A stretch of DNA of 64,000 nt from Zonotrichia leucophrys gambelii. Lineage: Eukaryota; Chordata; Aves; Passeriformes; Passerellidae. The notes under the pieces were generated by a model. That model saw only the letters and a program-made list of their open reading frames with translations, had not been told where the DNA came from and made no database searches. A program made the translations under genes and the position numbers. Where the stretch lies: the NCBI RefSeq assembly GCF_028769735.1, contig NC_088177.1:10480599-10544598 (forward strand), read 5' to 3'. Of this stretch, positions 15,001-27,900 are shown one piece after another (positions within the stretch are counted from its first letter, which is position 1; each line of letters begins with the position of its first letter).

Positions 15001-18000
15001 ATAGTAGCCAAAGGGATTTTCTTAAGGTATACATGCATGTTCCTCCCCCAGTGGGAAATGAGGTACCCAGATCGGTTGCTTCCAACACTACAATTCTGAG
15101 ATCAAATTCTATCCATCTTGTGAACATTTCCCTCCTCTCTGTTAGCACAGGATGTTCTTTCCTGGTCAGGCCCTGCTGGTCCAAGGCACACAGGCAATTG
15201 GAAGAGCATGTGCTTTTCCAGGGTCGTTAGGATGCCACCACTGAATTATGTCATTCTCCTTAAAAATCCTGTTACCAAAACAACTATAATTGGTATCATT
15301 TGGTTTTCATGCTGTGAACCTCTTTCCTTCTCCAGTAGTTCTCAGCTCTAAGTCAGAAATACAAAATTTAGCTCTAAATCCACCTGCTGTAGGTGTTCTT
15401 CCCAGGATTCCTCACACCTTTCCACTTCAGTCCTGCTGGATGGGGGAATGAGCCAGAGTTGCATGTCTGAGTCCTCTGTTCCTAATATTCCCTGCTTCTC
15501 CTTTTGGATCATTGCTGGAGAGCTGGGGCAGAACCAAGGACAATCATCTTGAATGGTCCAAACCAAGTGGATGTCACAGATGAAAGACCTGATTGAGTCA
15601 GGGCTGCAAGCAGTGCCTGGAAATTGGAGTAGATTTCCTCCCCCCCCCGCCCCCAGTAAAGAGAAATTTGATTGTCCAAAAGTATCTTGCTTAGATCTAG
15701 AGGCAGCAAATCCCTGGAGTGGCTGAGGTGATGAGGGCTCCTTTTAAAGCTGTGTGACTGTCCTCACGTACTGCGTGTCCTTCAGAGCTGCTTCCACAAA
15801 TACTCAATTATTCAACACCTTAAATCCTGTTTCATTCAAACACAGTTTTTCTCTTCACAGTGGTAGTGGAAATTCTTTGAACCTTCTCCTGTTTTCTGTT
15901 TTTCTTTGTTAATTCTTAGGAATTTTAATGAAACCACAGCTGCTTTAGTTTCTTCGATGCTGGCTTTCCCTGGGACGGATAACACGTGCATGAACGAAAG
16001 CAATTCGTAAGTGTTGGGGGTTTTTTCCACTTAAACTCCAAACCTGCAAGAGAATTGCCATGACACTATTAGCCATTAGACCTTAATAACCATCTTTGAT
16101 CATGGGCAGAATCCTCATGCATTGGACTCCTGCATTATGAGGAGTGATAAGGAAGCAGCTTTGGTGGTGGCAGGAAGCCAGGAGGAAAATGAGCAATTCT
16201 CCTCTCTGGGAAGTGGTCCTTGCCGCCCCAATAATTCCAATTATAATGTGAGCCCACGCAGCAAGTCCTCAGCACAGGGTTTGTTACCTCTATCTAGAAG
16301 CTGTGCCATGAGGGCTGGCTTGTTTTGGGCTTTGCAGGTAAATTCTCAGGCTGGTAAAGCCCTGGGCAGACTTGAATGGTCATGCAGGCAAATATTTACC
16401 CTGGGTGTTTGCAGTGACTGCCCAGGCAATACAGCCCATCACAGGAGTGCCCAGGGATTGCCACAGCAATAGCCTTTATTTCTGGGCAGGTTTCAGATGC
16501 TTTTGGCCTCTGAGTGCCAATTCCTTGCACTGCCTACTGTAGGAATGAAGCGGTGCCTGGATTCCATCTGATAGCTGAGCGAATCCAGGCACAGGGAGGG
16601 CTCTCTGCCAAGGGGCACAGGAGGCAGCAGCAGGCTGGGGATTCCCTGAACCACCCAGAGCTGACAGGAAGCTCTGCATTTCTGCTGGAGCTGCCCAACT
16701 GCCAGCCTTGCTGTCATTAAACATGACAGCAATTAGCTTCGTTTGCACACCTGAGCCCAGAGAGCCTCAGAGGAAAATGTGTTCCTTTTCAGGCAGTGCT
16801 TAACAGAGGACAAGCTTGGCCAGTGGATTACCAGTGGAAACCAGAGAACTAAATATTCTGCCTGCAACTGCACAGATGGCATCCAGGTAACTTGGATAAA
16901 CCCAGAAGTGAGGGGGCTTGGGGGATAATTGGGGGCCTTGTTTGTTGGGAGTGGTTTTATGGGCTGGGGCTCAGCATTCCAAGCCCTGCTGTCTCTCTTT
17001 GGCCTTGTTGAATTTGCACACTGGATAACCACTGTCTGCACCAGTCTGGGGACAGGAAAGGAGACAGCATCCTCAGAATATTCACACCCTAACATCCCTG
17101 GGAGAAGGTTTAATGGTGTTTTTGAATGTTGTGTGATTGTCCCTTTTGACAGAGATGAGCATGTATTCAAGAGGAAGATTTTCTCTTATACAAACACTGT
17201 CAGTGTATAAAATCACAGCTACTTTTGCTGCTTGCTCCTCAGAATTTAACTTTATGCAAAGTCTAGATCTGCTCCTTGTTTTAAAAATTAATTATTAATA
17301 ATAATAATTTGCATTACAGTGGTACCTACAGAGCCAGATATGGGCACTGCTGGGATTTGCATGCACATGGGGAAAAGGCAGATCATGCCCCAAGGATGTT
17401 ACAATTTTGCAGTTTAGTTTGGGGTTGAGCTTTCCTTCCAGTGCTGCTCATCTGTCTTCAGCTTTTTGCCATAGCAGATAAACTCATGGCACCATGTGAT
17501 GCCTTTTAACATAAAGGATGTACTTAGCTGAATGTTTCTAGTCATTCTTTAAAATGCAGCCGCTATTTTGTGCAGTTTTCTGGACAGACACCTAATTTCA
17601 CATCATTAAAAGTATTGGCATGATTTCTCCAGCAAGTTGGGATAATGTTCAAAGCTGATTCTCACCTCTAGCAGGCACAGGCAGGTGTTCCTCAGCATGG
17701 AGGAAGCTATTTTGTGTATTCAGATGAACAGATGCACAATGGGGGAGTCCAGGGCTTTTGTTAGGATGAGCTGAAGGAAGAAGCCAACATGCTGTCTGGG
17801 AGGACACTTCAACCTCATGAAACACTGATGTGACTTTGGCCCTCAGCATGTGAAATTATATATTCAGGACTAATTCAAGGTTTCTCTGAAGCCCAGGAAA
17901 ACATTTGCAGTGACTGACAGTAAAGCAGAAATGTAGAGTGTAGCTTCTGAGAAATGGAATTTGAGAGTTTGAGGCCACCACAGAGTTTTCTGCTCTGTGA

Positions 18001-21000
18001 GTTGTTTTGCCTTCTGCAGTTTTCTGTGCAGTCACTCTGCTAAGTGGGATCAGCCTTAATTCAGCCAGAATCTTCCTCCATAGCATGAAGCACATTTCAA
18101 GGCCCCACTGATGCCAGGAGAGCTGAAGGGTAGATTTAAGCAGAGGTTGTTTTTAAGCAGCTCCCTGAATATTGGGGCCAGTGTGCAGGGATGTGTGCTG
18201 TGTGTCCCTGCACTCTGGCTTGGGAAGGAGCAGAAATGCTGCCATGGCAGGCTCTCAATCTTGTCCTCATGTGGTGGGTTTTAGTTAAAACACAAACACT
18301 GAAGTTTTTTCTTTGTTTGTCTCCCCTCAGACTTGTCCACAGACAAACTACACTCCCCCTCACAGAAGGACCTTCTCCACACGGACCCTTTACAACGTGA
18401 CAGGGCACAATGTGGAGAGCTACATCCTGGCAACCACCAAAGATTTCCTGCAGAAAAGGTACAAACCCCTTCCTCTGTGCTGAAAGGCACTGGGAGCAAG
18501 GCAGGACATCCCACATCCCCTCTGCATGAAAAGGTGGCAGGGCAGTGGGGGTTTGGAGTCTGCTGAAAGGAGCTGAAGTGTCTTGCAATCATGCATAAAA
18601 TAAAAAAAAAAAAAAATTAAAAAAAAATTTAAAAAGAAAAAAGAAAAAAATAAGATAAAAAAGAAATAAAATAAAATTAAAAAGAAAAAATAAAATAAAA
18701 AAGATAAAAAAAATAAAATAAAAAAGATTAAGGCTCGTGCAAGTGTTCTGCTTGACACAGCAGATCATAGCCTGGGGATAACGTGTCAATCAGCTGGCAT
18801 GTTGGGGCTGCATCTGCAGACAAGCCTTTTTTGTCTGACTCAAATCTTTAAAAAGAGGAAAATCTCATACAGCCTGTCATGAAGTAAACCCTGGGGAGAG
18901 ATTTTCCTCCAGATTTGACTCTCTGAAGAGTCTCAGTGAGAGCTTCACTTGGAGGAGTGCATCCATTGCAGTGAGAGCAGAGTCTGAGCATTTCCGTCTG
19001 CTGTGGGGTGGCTCTGGGGACAGAGGTCACCTGCCACTAAAGCTGGCAGGAAATGTGTCCATCTGCCACTGACAAACTGAGCTGCTCATCTGCTGGGTCA
19101 GAAGCAGCATCTCACCCCAGAGTGGCAGGCACACAGCTCAGGACTCCACTGGGCTCCAGGATCTGCCTCAAAAGAGGCTTTCAGCACCTTTGTGACAAGT
19201 TTGCCAAGCTTCTGGGGTTTTTTCCCCAAAGAAAGGCTCCCAGGGTGGCTTGGCTCCACACTGGGATAAGCTCTCTGAAGTCAGGCTGCAGTGGCACATT
19301 GGCATGGCCCATCCAAGGCAATCAGGGCTTTGGGATGAGGGCAGTGATGCATTTCCCTCTGGTTTTCTCTCAGGTATGGTGGCTGGAGCTTTGGGCTGCC
19401 TTTGACACCAGATCTGCAGTTTGACATCAAGCCAGTGCCCCCCAACAGAACACTGACTAAGGTAACCAACCCCCACCTGCTCATCCTGGCATGGGAAGGG
19501 TGGGACTCAGGAGAAGGAATCTCAAGTTCATGGATATTCCAAAAAAAAAGGCAAAACCCTCTGAAATCCGCAGCTTGGCATGACAAAGATGACTTGCAGT
19601 TCATTTTCTTTTCTCTCCCCATTCTTCTTTTTTGGTCTCACTTCTCTTGCTAGCAGGAGGCAATTTTTCTGTTGTCATAATTTTATTATACAGAGGTGAA
19701 AAGATCAATTAGTAACACTTTTATCTCATGAGGGGATGTATGTACCATAACAAGGGCTGGCTGGTGCATTCTGATATGCCCATTTCTCTGGTTCAGCTCA
19801 GTGAAAATGTTGTAAAACACCAGGGTTAAAATTTGAGGTAGTTTGCACAAGTGAAGCAGGACAAACCAACATGTTGTCAGTAATAACTCCCAAATTGTTT
19901 CAATTTCTCAATTGTGTGCAGGTGTGGTACAATCCTGAGGGTTATCACAGCCTCCCAGCCTATCTCAACAGCTTGAACAATTTCATTCTTCGAGCCAACT
20001 TGCCAAAAAATGAGACTTCCAGATATGGTAAGTGTTCCTTTACAGGAGCAGATGACTTCTCCCCTTTGGAGGGATATCCTGCTTCTGCTGAAACCAATTC
20101 CAACACTTACCTTGGCTTCAGTGGGGCCTTTTCTTTATTCACTGTTCTGCAATTCCTTTTAAAACAGAATTCATGAGCATGAATAAATCACAAAGTTCAT
20201 TTGTCTTAGTCAGAGGCTCAGGGGAACTGGACAGGGAGCCCCAGCTCCTACGTAAAACCCTTCATCTGAGACATGGCAGCAGTTCCTGATTGATTTATTG
20301 CCTCTCATGGGCCACTGCCAGGGCTGTCTCTGATAGGTGCCCATCAGTTATGCACAGAAAAGTTCCTCTAGGTCATCTCCAGGGGTGGATTAGGAAATTT
20401 TAGAAAATTAGATTAGGGAATTTGAATATGTCACCCTTGTGCTGAGAGCAGCCCAGGGTGAGTGGGCATCTGTGTTTGGGTTTGAGTGAGAGTGGGGAGG
20501 GAGAGATTAAAGGAGAAACAGAATTTCCAGCTGTGTTTTTCCTCTGACACCTGACATACACAGATCCAAGGAGAGCTGATGGCCCATCTGATGGGCTCCT
20601 CATAGCTTCTCCTCCACAGCACACTGCAGCAACCCAAATTCCTGCTGGTAAACCAGGAAGGTGGCACTGGTGTGTGCTCATTCAGGGCAGTCCCTTTTTG
20701 TTCTCCTCTCCATGAGGACAAATGACAGGAGACACACTGCATGGATCCTTTTGGGTCAGGTTCTGGTACACAGCAAGGGAAACTTCAGGCTGGGGATGAT
20801 CCTGGATGGGCCTTTGACTTTTAGATTAATGATACTGTGGTCCAATAGGTGTGAGCATTTGCCTTTCCCTTTGCAGTTTAGCACCTTTCAATGTGCAGTG
20901 TGGGCACAATCCTGTCTGCAGGTGTGTCTGCCTCCAGAGAGGGCCAGGGTGCAGAGACAAGAGAGAGATTTATCTTGCACAGAGATTAGTGGGCTCTGCT

Positions 21001-24000
21001 CAGCAATTGTGTGCAGAAACCCCCTCCTGATTGACTTTCTTGGAGCAGCAGTGCCCTTCCAGCCACATCCTGGCCAGGCCCAGCCCTGCTCCCCTCAGAG
21101 GGCTGCTGTCCCTGGTGACACAGGCACAGGTGGCAGTGTCTCTTGGCTCACAGGACATGTCTGAATTGAGCTGTGATGGATCCAGGCACCTGGCCTGGAG
21201 CTTTGAGTGTGACACCCTGAATTCCAGCAGCAGATGCTGATCTTCCCAGTGAGACTGAGACTCCCTCCCAGCCAGCTCAGCTCACAGGGAGTGACACAGA
21301 GCCTTGTCCTGGCTGTCCCCTCTGGGCTTTGCAGTGTGCCCTCAGCTCACACATCACAGAGCTGCCAGAGAAGAGACCCCAGCCAGGCACTGCCAGCAGC
21401 AGCAGCAACCTCCCAGAGCAGCTGAATTATTAAGCAGTGAAGCTCCTTGCTCTGTCTCTCTATTCCCAACACATGCTGTGTTGGGAAAGAGCAAAGAGCA
21501 AAGGCAGGAAGCTCTTGTGAACAGCCAGAAAGTTCTCACAGGGAAAGTTTTCTACCAGCAAAATAGCAATTTTCTGGGTGAAAGAATAGCAGCAGGTTTT
21601 GTTCCATCTGTCCTGCTGCTTAGGTGTTTTTGGAAAGAAATACTTAGTAATAAATGATCAGGCAGACAATTCTGTGCTTCCCACTAATCATCCAAGCCAG
21701 AGAAAGGGAGAAATAAAATGAGTGGATGAGGCTGGTTCCCCTGAGGAGGAGTAAATCCAGACTGAAACACAACTGAAGGCACGTTCTGTGGGGTGTGCTC
21801 CTGGCAGCTCAATGGAGTTGTTGTTGTGACAAATAAATGATGGTTTAAGAGCCATTGAAATGGCCAGATAAAAGTGTGTTTTCACTTCAGCAGTCAGAAA
21901 GAGGTGCCAGTCCTGCTTTAGAGGTTTGACTTAGACTGGGTATATTTAAAAAAAAATACATAAAAAGCTTTTTACCCTGTCACTAAGCAAGTCATAATAG
22001 CTTTTGACTTCTGTATATTGTGCTTTCTCTTCTCTCAATCCCAGCTAACAAAAAAGGAGGAAGCATTGAAATGGAAATTTTGACTTCTAGCCTAAGCTGC
22101 AGTAAAAGAAAATGGCTTTATAGTGAAGTATTAACAGATTAGACAGACAGTATCTTTCTTTCTCTCTCTCCTTTTGGAGAAGGGAAACATTTCCTGGCTG
22201 TTTGTATGGCTTTATCAGCAGTCCAGGATTTTAATCCCATTTCTCTCACTGATGACAAGACTGAGGTTTGGTCAGGTTTTGGGTTTTTTTTTCCTCCAAA
22301 ATTAATTTCTGATTAAATCCTCCCTTTCAAATTCATTTGCTCAGTATGGCATTTGGTCAGCTAAACCCTCAGGCTCCTCCCTTCTGGTCCCCCCTGTCAG
22401 AGTGCCCATTCTTAGGGAAAATTACCCAGAATAATTCTTCATCACATCATTCCTAAGGTCTGCCACCTGGCTGTGAGGAGCTTCAATTCCACAAGTGGCA
22501 TGGTATAGAAAATCTCTGGATTTAAGAGCAGCTGGAGGTCCCCCAGCACTCCCTGAGGCATTTTCTTAGATGTCAAAATACAAATTGAGAGCCTCATTTT
22601 TAGCACATAAACATGGGAGCCCTTTCTCAGGCTCTGGAGCCTTAGAGACTGGGCTGCCCGGCTGGTGGGGCCAAGGCAGAGACCTGCACTGGAGGGTGGG
22701 ACTGGCCCACCAGAGCCTCTCCATGCTCTGCCTTTTGCTTTTGTGGGCACAAAATGCCTCCAGACATGGCAGAAGCACTGTGGTGAGCAATACTAGTGAG
22801 TTTTGGGCTAGGAGAAGGAGTGCTTAAACCTCATCTGAAGATATCTGCACATAAGCAGGGAATTTCTCATTTGGAGTTTGAATTTCTCAGAGAATTTCTC
22901 AGTTGCAGTTTGGGCCAGATACAACCCCATTTAAAATGGATTTTTTTGGAAAACATCACAGGGACAGTGTGATAATTAAATTTTTGCTAGTAACTTTGAT
23001 CAAAATACTCTTTATTTTATTTTTTTTCCTAGCTTTTTAAGACAGAACAGTTCAGAATTAACTCACTGCCACACTAGGGGCAAAAGTAGCTTGCCTGGGT
23101 TTCTGCTCTCACCTCCAGAGATCCCATATGGAGAAAGACATCTATAACAGGCAGGTAGCAGTTGTGGAGGAGGGCAGCAGGGAAGGGATTGTTCCTGGTG
23201 ATAAAGGAACAAATGGAACCAGGTGGGATCAGCAGACAGCAGCTCTGAAGCAGAACACATCCCTCAGTTTGGAAGGTGGCAGTGCTGAGAGCTCTGAGCT
23301 GGAATGCACAATCAGCCCCACAGTGCCTGACTGGAGTGTGGGGAGGGAATGGGGCTGGCAGCCACACAGCTGGAGGAACAGGACCCAGGTTTGAATTTCA
23401 GATCTGCTCTGCAGCCAAGTGAAATCCAGGAAAAAGGAGGAGGCTCAAAAGAGGAGGCTCAAAATCCTGCCCAAGATCACACAGGGATGACAGAGCAGGA
23501 ACACGCTTTTGATCTGCTTTTCTTCTCTTTTCTCTCAGTTTTCTTTATTGTTGTCAATATCAGGAGCTGGTGAAGGAAGCTTTAATTTGGACACATTTTC
23601 AATTTCATTTTTTCCTCCCATAGGTATTTTCCTATCAGCTCACCCATATCCTGGAGGACAGAGTCAAGAACAAGTAATGTAAGAAGATTCATTTGGCTGA
23701 TGCCTGAATATTTTTAGCTTTAAAAGGAGCAAACCACTTATTGCAAACCATAAACCAGCCTAAATTATTGGATACCTTCCTCTAAGTGATGAAACTGCTC
23801 TCACTTGTGTTCATTCCCCTGTTCATGAATAGTGTCCTACTTGCCACCAGAGCTGGGGATTCCTGTGGGGGTTTTTGTGGCAGGATCTTATGGAGATCTG
23901 GAGGTCACAGATACAGCCTCACACATTTGTGTGCTTGGGCATATAAATAAATAAAAAAAAAACGATTATGATGATGATGATAATAATAATAATAATAGTG

Positions 24001-24864
24001 ACATAATTTTCTTTTTGGCCCTTCCACTCCATGCTGGGGTCCAGCACTCCAGCTCAGTCCTGTGAGTCCCTTTTGCTGGAAATCATTGCCATCAGCACAG
24101 GGAGCAAAGAAAGGAGGAGATTTTCCTCTGTGAGGCTGGTGAGGCCATCCCTGGAAGTGTCCAAGGCCAGTCTGGACAGGCTTGGAGCACCCTGGGATAG
24201 TGAAAGGTGTCCCTGTTCATGGCAGGGGATGGAATGGGATGAGCTTTGAGATCCCTTCCAGCCCCAAACCATTCCAGGATTACAAAAGATCTGTCCCAGA
24301 ATCAGGACCTTATTCCTTCTGAGCTTCAACAGTGAGGGAAATCTGCCACTTTCACTCACCAAATTCATCTTTCTCCCCTTTTTTCCCAGGCTAAACAGCT
24401 TATTGGACATCATAGTGTCCATGTCTGTTTTGGTGGGCTACTCCATCACCACAGCAAGCTTTGTGCTCTACATGGTCAAGGAGCACCAAACCAAAGCCAA
24501 GCAGCTGCAGCACATTTCAGGCATTGGGATGACAACCTACTGGGTGACCAACTTGGTTTATGATCTGGTAAATAATTCACATTCCTAAATGCACCAGGGG
24601 GAGCATTACACACCACGGGGGGAAAAAAGTTCTTTATTTAAAATTCTTCTTATTGCTACCAAGGGTGTTGTGTAGTAATTATTCTCCAAGGCACTGGGGA
24701 GGATTAAATGTGAACTGCAGCACTGGATTGTGCCAAGCAAAGGCATTCCTGCTCTCTGGAGTGTGTGTAAAACACCCAGCACATTTATATGGGAGCAGGA
24801 TATATATATGTGATTTTATATATATATGATTTTATATATATATATATATATATATGATATATAT

Positions 24865-24904
<40 letters not shown>

Positions 24905-27900
24905 ATATATATATGTGCATTCCATAATTTATATATTATATGGGAGCAGGCTGCAGCCTGGTTTCCATCCCACACCCAGTGCTGCTCTGACAGCTTGCAG
25001 GGCTGGGTCTGCTGTCACTCAGGCTCCACAGCTCTGGGGTGAGGCTGTGGGGCTCGGGGCTACAGCCACTCTGGGATCCTCTGACACAGCCCTGCTGGGC
25101 AAAACCCCACCTCTGGCTGGAATGCTGGCTGTGTTATAAAGTTTTTAAGCCAGGAAAAGCTACAAATGCAGCCTTGCGGGACCGGAGCAGTTCTTTTTCA
25201 CAGTGCTGCATGGATGTGCCTTGCTGAGCTCCCTGGCATAGGTGTGCCCTTGTTCCTCCTGAAGTCGTTTCCTCCTGGTGCAGGGGGTTCATGGCATTGC
25301 TGGGCCAAGGGGAAAAATGTTTGGAGTGTGTGTAGGCTGAAGTGCTTTGTGTGTCCTGCATTCCCTGTGGTGCAGGTGTCAGACCCTCACACAGGGAGTG
25401 GGCAGTGCAGCCAAGCTGAGCTCCTGAGCCTGGCACTGCCAGCTGGGCTGCAGTGGTGACCAGCTCCACTATCCCACACATTTCTGCTGCTGAGGGAGAT
25501 CTGCAAGTGCCTGAAATCCCAGTGTTCCATTGCTTCCCAAAAGCAGGAAATCCTCAAGGACATTTGGGTGACTGACCCTCTTTGGTGCAGGGAGAGCTAA
25601 GGGCTGGAATCCCATGGGGAATGTGAGCTAGAAGGGCCTGCCTGGAGGGGCTGAGGAGTGCAGGCAGCAGCACAGGGATGCCCTGCCCTGCAGGAGGAAT
25701 TGAGAGGATCCCAAAGCAGCAGCACAGGGATCCCCTGCCCTGCAGGAGGAATGGAAGGGATCCCAAAGCAGCAGCACACAAGGATCCCCTGCCCTGCAGG
25801 AGGGGTGGAAGGGGGTCCCAAGGCAGTAGCACAGGGATGCCCTGCCCTGCAGGAGGAATGGAAAGGGTCCCAAGGCAGTAGCACAAGGATGCCCTGCCCT
25901 GCAGGAGGAATGGAAAGGGTCCCACAGCAGCAGCACAGGGATCCCCTGCCCTGCAGGAAGAATTGAGGGGGTCCCACAGCAGCAGTACAAGGATCCCCTG
26001 CCCTGCAGGAGGAATGGAATAGATCCCAAGGCAGCGTGGACCCTGGCTGGCTCGGCACTGCACTGCAGGGAGGGTGGAGCCTGTCTGTGCCTGCCTGCCC
26101 TGCCCGCTCCGGGCCCTGCCTCCAGCCCTGCATATTTGTAAATCAGCCTGTGGCAAAATCCCCGGAGCCCTCGCACAGTCGGTATTCAGCGGGCTGAAAC
26201 TAATCCAGCGCTCTCGGCAACTTGATATTTCTCAGTGAATCCCTGCCAGTAAATTCTGCAAATCCCGGAGCTGGGGAGGAGAAGGAGCTCTCCAGGCAGA
26301 CTTTTGGTAGCTCTCTGGCTTGACTCAATGCTATAAAGACTAGATTTACAGGGCACAGTGAAGTGGTGTGACTGCAAGGCTAACAGAAAACCCAGAGGGG
26401 TATTTTTCATTCACAACCTTTTTTTAAGGTACTTTCTGCCCACTCTCTTCAGTGCTGAGGCTTTGCCTATTCAAAAAGGCTTTGTGGGAATTCATCTGGG
26501 GGGAATTGAGAGCCCACCTGTGTTTGGCTTCCCTAGAAAAAACATTTCCTTAGAAAAACCAAACCAAGCTGCATTTGTGGGACCAGATTCAGTCCTGGCA
26601 CTGTTTCTTCTGTTTGGTTGTAGGAAGGTGTTTCAGAACTGTTGTCCTAGTAACATCTTTTTAATATCATTTTGCAGGTACTTTTTATGGTCCCTATTGG
26701 ACTCTCAGTAGGAGTTATTTCAGCCTTCCAGATCCCAGCTTTCTGCAACAACAGTAACTTAGTGGCTGTATTTCTTCTGCTGTTGCTCTTTGGGTAAGTG
26801 TGGAGCTTAGTTATTTAAATATCACTGCACAGGGTAAGGAACTGGCTCCTGCAGGCTGCTGCAGTCTGAGATCCAGGGGGGAAAATGTGGGCTTTTCTCT
26901 TCAATATGCCCTTCACAAACAGTCACTGAGTTGCTCCTTCCAGGAGCAGGGAGGTGAAGCATTGTTGTCATGCCTGCTTTATTCAAAGCAATCCCTGTGT
27001 GAGAATATAGAAATCTCCAAGGTCCCAGAAACAGCCCAAGCTATAAGCAAATGCTTGCTGGCCTCTTGCAAAGTTCAAGAGCATTTTAATAGCACAGAGC
27101 AAAATAAACAGCAGTAGCACAATTCTGGAAAACTTAGACTTGAATCCTCCAGGCCCAGTATCTCTGTTTTCAGGTGGGGTTCCATGCTCAAAGTATGTCT
27201 CATAAACCTTTTCTCCAAATTCTAGCAGACACAAAGGCATTTTTCCTTTCTTTAAGCTCTGTCATGTGGAAATGTAATTACATGCCAAAACAGAACGGTT
27301 GTGTTCCAACTCTGGGAGTGTTCAAAGCCAGGTTGGACAGGGCTTGGAGCAACCTGATCTAGTGGCAGGGGGTGGAACTGGATGGGCTTTAAGCTCTCTT
27401 TCAACTCAAACCATCCAATGATTTTGTTGTCTGATGTCTTCAGTGGTTTGTTTTCAAAGTAGCCTCTGAGTTACCATGGTTTTCTCTGCACTGTTGGTAT
27501 TTATAGATATGCATCATTTTCCTGGATGTACCTGCTGGCTGGGCTGTTCAAGGAAACAGGGATGGCCTTCATTGTTTATGTCTGTGTCAACCTGTTCTTT
27601 GGCATCAACACCATTATCACTCACTCTGTTGTGTTCCTGCTCTCCCAGGAGAAGGCCACAGACCAGGTAGGAGCCCCACAGGTACTGAGCCTGTGGTGAG
27701 CCAGCAGGAGGGTTCCTGTGGGCTTGGTGGCTTTGATTCAGGTCTGTAGCAGCTGGACACAGCCACAGGATTTCATGGGCTTCCCTACAGACAGGACAGG
27801 AGTCACATATGGATCTTGCTTGGCTGTAAATCTGCACCCCCAGCAAAGAAAGAAATGATGGTGACAGAGGGGAGAGCATGGAAAGGGAGGGAGAAAACTG

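Noticed and set aside
18420..18789. Phe-rich minus-strand frames
   Set aside because: Translation of the A-rich tract's complement only.
25554..26176. Three overlapping 178-200 codon minus-strand open frames
   Set aside because: They are generated by the stop-free 52-bp minisatellite; composition is repetitive and no start or splice context or domain supports a gene.
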